A stretch of 6,311 nucleotides of DNA. Origin: Chloroflexota bacterium (lineage in GTDB: Bacteria; Chloroflexota; Anaerolineae; 4572-78; J111). Below, in pieces: positions 1 to 6,311 of this stretch. The position numbers and the translations under genes are program-made. A model generated the notes under the pieces. That model ran no database searches. It was given only the letters and a program-made list of their open reading frames with translations, and was not told the origin of the DNA. Each line of letters starts with the position of its first letter. Within the stretch, counting starts at the first letter, position 1. The stretch lies in assembly GCA_003694775.1 (NCBI GenBank), contig RFJV01000562.1, positions 1 through 6,311 on the forward strand, written 5' to 3'.

Positions 1-28
1 AGTGGATTGCCCCACACCCCTTTATTTT

Positions 29-57
29 TTGCCAGCAGGGGTAAACAAGTGTAAGAT
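29..57 (+). promoter_or_regulatory. Putative promoter for eno
   Basis: A TTGCCA box (29-34, 5 of 6 to the sigma-70 -35 consensus) and a TAAGAT box (52-57, 4 of 6 to the -10 consensus) are separated by exactly 17 bases. A T-rich stretch at 21-30 overlaps the -35 and could act as an UP-like element. Transcription would begin near 63-64, giving a leader of about 85 bases before the enolase start. This is a consensus match by eye and no start site is proven. Confidence 0.45.
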
Positions 58-73
58 ATAAGACTGTTCCTGA

Positions 74-1438
<1,365 letters not shown>

Positions 1439-1476
1439 CCAGATTACCTCTGGTTGTTTCACCATCATAACGGCAC

Positions 1477-1510
1477 CAAAAGGGGCAGGGAATCCTCCCT
1501 GTCCCTTTTG
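1477..1510 (+). terminator. Hairpin terminator after eno
   Basis: The arms at 1477-1491 and 1496-1510 pair over 15 bp with a single G-U pair and a 4-base loop (ATCC). The outer part of the stem is A-rich on the left and T-rich on the right (AAAA/TTTT), so the T tract is part of the stem and the element could work in both directions. It lies 38 bases after the enolase stop and immediately before the promoter of the next gene, so it should insulate eno from the toxin-antitoxin pair. Confidence 0.8.
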
Positions 1511-1511
1511 A

Positions 1512-1540
1512 TTGTTGCCGGGGGTATTTCATGCTACAAT
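1512..1540 (+). promoter_or_regulatory. Extended -10 promoter of mntA, probably giving a leaderless mRNA
   Basis: TGCTACAAT (1532-1540) is an extended -10 element whose hexamer TACAAT matches 5 of 6 positions. A weak -35 (TTGTTG, 1512-1517) is 17 bases upstream. The -10 ends 6 bases before the ATG at 1547, so the expected transcription start falls on or next to the A of the start codon. No Shine-Dalgarno sequence is visible in the preceding 20 bases, which fits leaderless translation. The -35 lies directly against the eno terminator. Confidence 0.6.
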
Positions 1541-1546
1541 GGCTTT

Positions 1547-1945
1547 ATGGAATTCCAGCTTGGAACAGAGGTCAGGCAAAAACTGGCGGCCAATTTGGCC
1601 CGTCGTCCGGAAATATTGTTTGCCATTCTGTATGGCTCGGCGGCAGAACCTGGCTTGCCGTTTCGCGATATCGACATAGGGGTTTTTGTCAATCGCCAGG
1701 TGGTCTCCGTAGAGCAGGAACTGGCGTATATGTTCAGCCTGGCCAATGAACTGGAACGGCTTATCGCCTATCCGGTTGATGTCCGGGTTATCAACGACGC
1801 GCCGCCGGGCTTTCGATACAATGTCAGCCGGGGAGAGCCGCTGACCGTTCGGGATGAGCGGGCTTTTTATACCTTTCTGGAACGGGCCTGGGACGATTAT
1901 CTGGATTTTGCTCCCTTAACCAAACGTTACTGGCAAGAGCTATGA
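1547..1945 (+). CDS. mntA: MntA-type nucleotidyltransferase antitoxin (type VII TA)
   Basis: Minimal nucleotidyltransferase of 132 residues, normal length for the family. The core signature is G30-S31, nine residues, then D41-I-D43, with a third acidic residue D78 (YPVDVRVIN). This GSx9DxD plus distal D arrangement binds metal and ATP in the pol-beta superfamily and appears intact. In characterised HEPN/MNT modules the MNT protein inactivates the HEPN RNase by transferring AMP groups to a tyrosine near its active site; that role is inferred here from the partner gene. The ATG at 1547 is preferred over an in-frame ATG at 1454, which would place the eno terminator inside the coding region. The stop overlaps the hepT start (ATGA, 1942-1945). 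GC content in sampled stretches is clearly below that of the neighbours. A lone MNT with another substrate is possible but unlikely next to HEPN. Confidence 0.9.
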   Translation: MEFQLGTEVRQKLAANLARRPEILFAILYGSAAEPGLPFRDIDIGVFVNRQVVSVEQELAYMFSLANELERLIAYPVDVRVINDAPPGFRYNVSRGEPLTVRDERAFYTFLERAWDDYLDFAPLTKRYWQEL

Positions 1946-2376
1946 AACGGGACATAGACCCTATCCGTATTCGCGACTTGCTGAGCAGTATTGTCGAGGC
2001 GCAGGGCCGGCTTCAGGAACTGGCCCTGCTGTCTCTGGACGACTTTTTGGGCGATTTTCGCAACACCGAGAGCGCCAAATACCTGCTCATCGTAGCTACC
2101 GAGGCGGCGATTGATATATGCCATCATATTGTCGCCCGTCAGAGCAAACGTGCCCCGCAGGATTATGCCGATTGTTTTTCCCTGCTGGTCGAACTGGATG
2201 TCCTGCCGCCGGAATTGGCCGCCCGTTTACAGCAAATGGCTCGCTTCCGCAATCTGGTGGTCCATTTATACTGGAAGGTTGACAACCGGCAAGTCTACCA
2301 AATTATTCAGCACAACTTACGCGACCTGGACGAATTTCGCCGGCATATTATCGACCGGTTCAACCTGGCCGGCTAA
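1942..2376 (+). CDS. hepT: HepT-type HEPN ribonuclease toxin (type VII TA, DUF86)
   Basis: All-helical HEPN protein of 144 residues, typical for HepT. The catalytic Rx4HxY motif is intact: R103, H108 and Y110 in RFRNLVVHLY. In studied HepT proteins R and H form the RNase site and the Tyr is the residue AMPylated by MntA. Other family marks are the helix with SAKYLLIVATEAAIDICHHI (residues 44-63) and the APQDYADCF segment (71-79) ahead of the active site. It begins inside the antitoxin stop (ATGA overlap) with no good ribosome site of its own, so its translation is probably coupled to mntA, which would keep antitoxin supply ahead of toxin. RNA target and physiological role cannot be read from sequence. 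Confidence 0.9.
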   Translation: MKRDIDPIRIRDLLSSIVEAQGRLQELALLSLDDFLGDFRNTESAKYLLIVATEAAIDICHHIVARQSKRAPQDYADCFSLLVELDVLPPELAARLQQMARFRNLVVHLYWKVDNRQVYQIIQHNLRDLDEFRRHIIDRFNLAG

Positions 2377-2421
2377 CAGCTTTGGCACCAACCCAAACCC
2401 GAAAATCCTGGAGCACAGCTT

Positions 2422-3984
2422 ATGGAACTGGTACGTTCGAGCGGCATCTTACTGCATCCCACCTCCTTTCCCGGACCGCACGGCATCGGTGAACTCGGCG
2501 AGGCGGCCTTCCGCTTCATCGATTACCTGGTCGCGGCCCGGCAGTCGCTGTGGCAGGTGCTTCCCCTGGGGCCAACCGGCTACGGCGATTCTCCATACGC
2601 GTCCTTTTCCTCCTTTGCCGGCAATCCCTATTTGATTGACCTCCAGCAGTTGGTGCAGGCCGGCGACCTGTCACCGGAGGATATTGCCCATCCGCCGGCC
2701 TTTTCGCCGGACCGGATTGATTACGGCTGGATGATTGCCTGGAAAGTCCCTCTGCTGGTCAAGGCGGCCCGAAATTTTTTGCGACACGCCGCCGGCGACC
2801 GCCGCGCCGATTTTGAAGCATTCTGCGCGGAACACGCCTACTGGCTGGACGATTACGCCCTTTTTATGGCGGTCAAAGAGCACTACGACCGCAAGGCCAG
2901 AGAAGCCAACATCTTCGGCGCGATGTGGAGCAACTATTGGGATAAAGACATTGCCCTGCGCCAGCCCGCGGCAATGGCCCGCTGGCAGAAGGAAAAGGCA
3001 GAAGAAATTGCCATCCGCAAGGTGTGGCAGTACTACTTTTTCCGGCAGTGGACAGCCGTGCGGCAGTACGCCAACGAGCGCGGCATCAAGATTATCGGCG
3101 ACATCCCCATTTTTGTGGCCCCCGACAGCGTAGATGTATGGGCCAACCGGGAACTGTTCCACCTGGACGAAAACGGCCAGCCTACGGTGGTCGCCGGCGT
3201 TCCGCCCGACTACTTCAGCGAGACCGGCCAACTCTGGGGCAACCCGCTCTACAACTGGGAGGCCCTCCAGGCCCGCGGCTTCGACTGGTGGATTGAGCGC
3301 ATCCGGGCCACGCTCCGGCATGTCGATATTATCCGCATTGACCATTTTCGCGGCTTTGAGGCTTACTGGGAAGTCCCCGCCGGGGCCAAAACCGCGGTCG
3401 AAGGGCGGTGGGTCAAAGCACCGGGCGAGGCCCTCTTTGAAACCGTCCAGCGGGCCCTGGGCGACCTGCCCATTCTGGCCGAAGACCTGGGCGTCATCAC
3501 GCCGGAGGTAGAGGCCCTGCGCGACCGGTTCGGCTTTCCGGGGATGAAAATCCTCCAGTTCGCCTTCGACAGCAAGGAGGCCGGCGGACTGAATGCCACC
3601 AACAAGTTCCTGCCCCACAACCACACTTTCCGCTCCGTGGTTTACACCGGTACGCACGATAACGACACCACCCGCGGCTGGTACCGGGAGCGCACCCCCG
3701 AAGAAAAGGACCTTATCCGCCGCTACCTGGCCCGGCCCGACCACGACATTGTGTGGGACTTCATCCGCCTGGTGATGTCTTCGGTAGCAGTGTATGCCAT
3801 CATCCCCTTCCAGGATGTGCTGGTGCTCGACAGCGACGCCCGGATGAACCGTCCGGCCATTCTGGGCGGCAACTGGGCCTGGCGCTACCGGGCCGAGGCC
3901 CTCAATGCCTGGAGCTACAGCCGCCTGGCCGAAATGGTAGACCTGTACGGCCGCGACCCGGCCTTGTGGCAAAAGAAAGGCTGA
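2422..3984 (+). CDS. malQ: 4-alpha-glucanotransferase (amylomaltase, GH77)
   Basis: Cytosolic enzyme that transfers alpha-1,4-glucan segments between maltodextrins or to glucose, used in maltose/maltodextrin and glycogen turnover. The 520 residues match the compact Thermus-type amylomaltase (about 500), not the longer enteric MalQ. The N-terminus SSGILLHPTSFPGPHGIGEL and PLGPTGYGDSPY (49-59) are family hallmarks. The probable catalytic triad is nucleophile D307 (IIRIDHFRGF), acid/base E354 (ILAEDLG) and transition-state stabiliser D413 (GTHDND). The substrate-gripping loop VAGVPPDYFSETGQLWGNP (257-275) is present. GGAG at 2410-2413 lies 8 bases before the ATG. The gene follows hepT after 45 bases with no visible promoter or terminator, and the exporter gene starts 3 bases after its stop. 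No other maltose genes are visible here. Confidence 0.97.
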   Translation: MELVRSSGILLHPTSFPGPHGIGELGEAAFRFIDYLVAARQSLWQVLPLGPTGYGDSPYASFSSFAGNPYLIDLQQLVQAGDLSPEDIAHPPAFSPDRIDYGWMIAWKVPLLVKAARNFLRHAAGDRRADFEAFCAEHAYWLDDYALFMAVKEHYDRKAREANIFGAMWSNYWDKDIALRQPAAMARWQKEKAEEIAIRKVWQYYFFRQWTAVRQYANERGIKIIGDIPIFVAPDSVDVWANRELFHLDENGQPTVVAGVPPDYFSETGQLWGNPLYNWEALQARGFDWWIERIRATLRHVDIIRIDHFRGFEAYWEVPAGAKTAVEGRWVKAPGEALFETVQRALGDLPILAEDLGVITPEVEALRDRFGFPGMKILQFAFDSKEAGGLNATNKFLPHNHTFRSVVYTGTHDNDTTRGWYRERTPEEKDLIRRYLARPDHDIVWDFIRLVMSSVAVYAIIPFQDVLVLDSDARMNRPAILGGNWAWRYRAEALNAWSYSRLAEMVDLYGRDPALWQKKG

Positions 3985-3987
3985 GAG

Positions 3988-4926
3988 GTGCCGGTGGTAA
4001 TGGGGGGGAAAACAGAGCGCTGGCAAGCCACGCTGGTCGGTTTTTCTGCCGTGCTGATGTGGGCCACCCTGGCCCTGCTGACCAGCCTGAGCGGCAGTAT
4101 CCCGCCGTTCCAGCTAACGGCGATGTCTTTTGGCATCGCCTTTTTCATTGGGCTGACCCTCTGGTGGCGGCAGGGGGGAACTATTCTGGCCCGGCTCCGC
4201 CTGCCCTGGCAGGTCTGGCTGTTGGGAGTGGGCGGGCTGTTTGGCTACCACTTTTTCTACTTCATCGCCCTGCAGAATGCCCCGGCGGTAGAAGCCAGCC
4301 TGATTGCCTACCTGTGGCCGCTGTTGATTGTCCTTTTTTCCACCCTGCTTCCGGGCGAGTCTCTGCGCTGGATGCACGTGGTGGGCGGGGTGATAGGCTT
4401 TCTGGGGGCCGGCTTGCTGGTGACGCGCGGACAGTCGCTGTCGTTCGACCCGCAGTACGGACCGGGCTATCTGGCCGCCCTGGCCTGCGCCCTTATCTGG
4501 TCCACTTATTCGGTGCTGTCCCGCCGCTTTGGGCAGGTCCCCACCGACGCGGTCGGCGGCTTTATCGCGGTGACGGCTGTGCTGGCCGCGGCCAGCCATT
4601 TCTGGTTCGAGCAGACGGTCTGGCCGGCGGGCCGGCAGTGGCTGGCGGTGCTTCTGCTGGGGCTGGGGCCGATTGGCGCGGCCTTTTTTACCTGGGATTA
4701 CGGGGTCAAGCGGGGCGACATCAAGATACTGGGCGCGGCCTCGTATGCCGCGCCGCTGTTTTCCACCCTTCTGCTGATTCTCTTTGGCCTGGCCGAAGGC
4801 TCGTGGGTGGTGTGGCTGGCCTGCGCCGGTATCATCGGTGGGGCGGTGCTGGCGTCCTTGCCCTCGCTGAGAAAGGATGAGGGCGGAGGGATGAAGGATG
4901 AGGGCGATAGGGTGGTAAGGCGATAG
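3988..4926 (+). CDS. EamA/DMT-family exporter, YddG-like
   Basis: Inner-membrane transporter of the drug/metabolite superfamily, with about ten hydrophobic segments in two EamA repeats (roughly residues 15-145 and 158-290). The motifs SLIAYLWPLLIVLFS (104-118) and GPIGAAFFTWDYGVKRGD (227-244) resemble YddG-type exporters of aromatic amino acids and other metabolites, as I remember them; the substrate is not known. Two starts are possible. GTG at 3988 has AGAAAGG (3974-3980) 7 bases upstream and lies 3 bases after malQ. ATG at 4000 has a weaker GAGG 11 bases upstream and would drop four residues. The conserved protein ends near residue 294; the last 18 residues (Lys/Asp/Glu/Gly/Arg-rich) are encoded by tandem repeats, and the stop TAG lies inside a repeat unit. 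Likely co-transcribed with malQ; the functional link is unclear. Confidence 0.88.
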   Translation: MPVVMGGKTERWQATLVGFSAVLMWATLALLTSLSGSIPPFQLTAMSFGIAFFIGLTLWWRQGGTILARLRLPWQVWLLGVGGLFGYHFFYFIALQNAPAVEASLIAYLWPLLIVLFSTLLPGESLRWMHVVGGVIGFLGAGLLVTRGQSLSFDPQYGPGYLAALACALIWSTYSVLSRRFGQVPTDAVGGFIAVTAVLAAASHFWFEQTVWPAGRQWLAVLLLGLGPIGAAFFTWDYGVKRGDIKILGAASYAAPLFSTLLLILFGLAEGSWVVWLACAGIIGGAVLASLPSLRKDEGGGMKDEGDRVVRR

Positions 4927-5009
4927 GGCGATAGGGCGATAGGGCGGTAGTTTCCGCTGCTCTACCACTCTGCTGCTCTGCTACCCTGCTACCCTGCTAC
5001 CCTGCTACC
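4875..5009. repeat. Octanucleotide tandem repeats between convergent genes
   Basis: Three blocks lie in a row. First, GGATGAGGGC occurs at 4875-4884 and again at 4896-4905. Second, GGCGATAG occurs at 4903-4910, then in three back-to-back copies at 4919-4942, with a variant GGCGGTAG at 4943-4950. Third, four perfect back-to-back copies of CTGCTACC fill 4978-5009. Both main units have a period of 8. Read on the minus strand, the third block is GGTAGCAG, similar after rotation to the GATAGGGC reading of the second, so the two arrays are roughly inverted relative to each other. The repeats cover the exporter's 3' end and nearly all of the gap to the methyltransferase. Only weak hairpins are visible here (GCGG/CCGC at 4944-4957; GGTAG/CTACC at 4946-4966), with no classic terminator. 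Confidence 0.9.
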
Positions 5010-5012
5010 TTA

Positions 5013-5663
5013 TTACTTTTTCTCCGCTACCAGCAATCGGGCCTGGATTTTTTCATCCCCGGCCAGTGCCCAGTCTGCCCGGAAGCCGTAGGCCTCCATC
5101 TGCCGCCGCGGCCGGTCTTCCGGCAGGGTGCGCTGGCCTGTCACCCGGTAGAGCCAGTCCAGCACGGCATTGAGGGGCCGCGGGCCGCGCAGAACCCCTT
5201 CTACCACAATCACCAGCCGGCCACCGGGCCGCAGAACACGGTACGCCTCGCTGAGCGTGCGGGGACGGAAGATGTAATCGGTGGGGAAGGTGGCCACCAG
5301 ACCGGAGAAGGTGTTGGCCGGGAAGGGGATTGCCTCGGCGTTGGCCTGGCACAGGCGGCTGTCGTACCCCTGCCGGTTCAGCCGCCGTACCGCCTGCCGG
5401 GCCATATACGGCGACAGGTCCAGCCCCACGGCCTGACGCCCCGCGGCCAGCATGTCGGCAAAAAACACTCCGGTTCCGTAGGCCAGCTCCAGGGTGGGGC
5501 CGGGCGGCAGGTAGTCCAGGGCCAGCCGCCGCCAGCCGGCCCACTGCCCAAACGATACCAGCCAGGCCACCGCTTCGTAGCTCCAGGCCATCTGATGGTA
5601 CAGCAGGTAAAACCCCAGCCGGATGAGGCGGTGGTAGAGGTGATAAAGGCGGGATGCTTCCAT
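5013..5663 (-). CDS. Class I SAM-dependent methyltransferase
   Basis: A 216-residue Rossmann-fold methyltransferase of the Methyltransf_11 type. Motif I is LELAYGTG (58-65), with Ala at the place usually held by the first Gly. The ribose-binding acidic residue is D82 in VGLDLS, the adenine-contact region is ANAEAIPFP (107-115), and the post-motif is VLRPGGRLVIV (143-153). The N-terminal 50 residues are rich in aromatic and hydrophobic residues (LGFYLLYHQMAW) and may hold a membrane-associated helix. The start lies 3 bases after the lipid-kinase stop without a clear Shine-Dalgarno, so coupling to that gene is likely. Its substrate is unknown; a lipid or quinone head group is a guess from the neighbour. 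It converges on the EamA gene across the repeat block. Confidence 0.9.
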   Translation of the reverse strand: MEASRLYHLYHRLIRLGFYLLYHQMAWSYEAVAWLVSFGQWAGWRRLALDYLPPGPTLELAYGTGVFFADMLAAGRQAVGLDLSPYMARQAVRRLNRQGYDSRLCQANAEAIPFPANTFSGLVATFPTDYIFRPRTLSEAYRVLRPGGRLVIVVEGVLRGPRPLNAVLDWLYRVTGQRTLPEDRPRRQMEAYGFRADWALAGDEKIQARLLVAEKK

Positions 5664-5666
5664 CGC

Positions 5667-6311
5667 TTACCGGATGACCCGCAAACGGGCGGGGAAAATG
5701 CGGTAGGTAATGTCGGTAGCCTGGCGCTCAAAGATTTCGCCGTCGGCCTGGATGGGGGTTGGCGAGTCAAGGGTAATGTGCAGGTGGGTAGCCTGCCGGT
5801 ACACCACCGCCGGATGGTGGATGTGCGCGCCCTTGAAGGTCTGCGGAAGCAGGCGCAGAAGCTGGGGCCGGGACAGGTTGCCGGCAAAAATAAAATCCAG
5901 CCGGCCATCGTCCAGGCGGGCGTGGGGGGTCATGTAAAATTTGCCGCCGGTCCGGTTGCTGTTGCCCACAGAAACCAGAATGGCCGGGCCGGTGTATTCG
6001 CCATCGTCCCAGCGGATGTGCATCTGCCAGTCGCGGGCGGAGAGGATGGTTTTGACCGCGGCCAGAATGTAGCGGGTATTGCCCTGCACCCAGCGCATCC
6101 GGTCGTGGGCCACGGTGACCAGGGCTTCCAGGCCAACCGCGGAGTTGTTGGCAAAAAACCGCCCGTTGACCTGCCCCACGTCGATGAGCTGGTGGCGGCC
6201 TTTTGCCAGCCGTTCGCAGGCCCGGTTGAGGTTGCGGGGAATGCCCAGGGAGTCGGCCAGGTCGTTGGCTGTGCCCAAAGGGAGAATGCCCAGGGTTCCG
6301 GCGACATCCTC
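5667..6311 (-). CDS. Diacylglycerol/lipid kinase, YegS/BmrU family (partial, 5' end outside window)
   Basis: ATP-dependent lipid kinase that phosphorylates diacylglycerol or a related lipid. The visible 214 residues are the C-terminal two-thirds or so. They begin in the catalytic domain with EDVAGTLGILPLGTANDLA, of which LPLGTAND (12-17 and just before) is the family motif. The lipid-binding beta-sandwich domain follows, with NNSAVGLEA, a Gly-rich SNRTGGKFYMTPHARLDDG stretch, and DGE near residues 190-192, the conserved region carrying a catalytic acidic residue in this family. The nucleotide-binding GGDGT motif must lie beyond the right edge. The frame is open through base 6311, so an internal TTG at 6278 is not the start. 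The stop (5667-5669) is 3 bases before the methyltransferase ATG, indicating a two-gene operon. Bacterial relatives recycle diacylglycerol or make modified lipids; the exact substrate cannot be told. Confidence 0.92.
   Translation of the reverse strand, partial: EDVAGTLGILPLGTANDLADSLGIPRNLNRACERLAKGRHQLIDVGQVNGRFFANNSAVGLEALVTVAHDRMRWVQGNTRYILAAVKTILSARDWQMHIRWDDGEYTGPAILVSVGNSNRTGGKFYMTPHARLDDGRLDFIFAGNLSRPQLLRLLPQTFKGAHIHHPAVVYRQATHLHITLDSPTPIQADGEIFERQATDITYRIFPARLRVIR

Noticed and set aside
16..42. Small hairpin ACCCCT (16-21) / AGGGGT (37-42) around the eno -35 region
   Set aside because: Only 6 bp with a 15-base loop, which is likely by chance; it is not reported as an operator without comparative support.
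1454..1546. Upstream ATG start extending MntA by 31 residues
   Set aside because: The extension would translate the eno terminator and the mntA promoter and has no family match.
2671..4026. Long open frame of 451 codons on the minus strand, antisense to malQ
   Set aside because: malQ on the plus strand has full GH77 motifs. The antisense product shows no recognisable domain and is explained by GC-rich codon use with few stop codons in the opposite frame.
3753..4880. 375-codon plus-strand open frame overlapping the end of malQ and most of the exporter
   Set aside because: It is a shifted frame of two well-supported genes, with a low-complexity Gly/Ala/Arg/Pro-rich product and no domain.
4114..4968. 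284-codon minus-strand open frame antisense to the exporter
   Set aside because: The product is Gln/Arg/Pro-rich with no domain, and the hydrophobic EamA protein on the other strand explains the coding potential.
4903..5009. CRISPR-like array
   Set aside because: The units are 8 bp and back to back with no spacers, and no cas genes are present, so these are simple tandem repeats.

Overview
The window looks like ordinary chromosomal DNA from a free-living bacterium of moderately high GC. The best guess for the host is a Chloroflexota (Anaerolineae-like) lineage. That rests on remembered resemblance of the enolase and methyltransferase sequences, on the likely leaderless gene, and on short tandem repeats between genes. 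It is an inference, not a database result.

Plus strand, left half: a short leader (1-148) holds a plausible promoter and a perfect 10-bp terminator hairpin, followed by enolase (149-1438, complete, all catalytic residues present) and a strong hairpin terminator (1477-1510). Right after it, an extended -10 promoter appears to start transcription at the first base of a two-gene type VII (HEPN/MNT) toxin-antitoxin module. The antitoxin mntA (1547-1945) comes first and overlaps the toxin hepT (1942-2376) by 4 bases. Both active-site signatures are intact. Sampled stretches of this module are near 52% GC, against about 70-77% in samples of the genes on either side, which suggests later arrival.

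Plus strand, middle: malQ, a GH77 4-alpha-glucanotransferase (2422-3984), is followed 3 bases later by a YddG-like EamA/DMT exporter (3988-4926). No terminator or promoter is evident between hepT and malQ, so mntA-hepT-malQ-eamA may be read as one unit. The exporter's last codons run into 8-bp tandem repeats.

Minus strand, right part: a convergent pair is read toward the repeats. A diacylglycerol/lipid kinase of the YegS/BmrU family (partial, running off the right edge, ending at 5667) lies 3 bases upstream of a class I SAM-dependent methyltransferase (5663-5013), which suggests a translationally coupled lipid-related pair. The 86-base gap between the convergent genes (4927-5012) is almost entirely octanucleotide repeat.

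Functionally, the window mixes central carbon metabolism (enolase, MalQ), export, probable lipid metabolism and one defence/TA-type module. I see no wholly new multi-gene system. The most interesting signals are the possible switchable leader of eno, the leaderless antitoxin, and the repeat block that encodes the exporter's tail.
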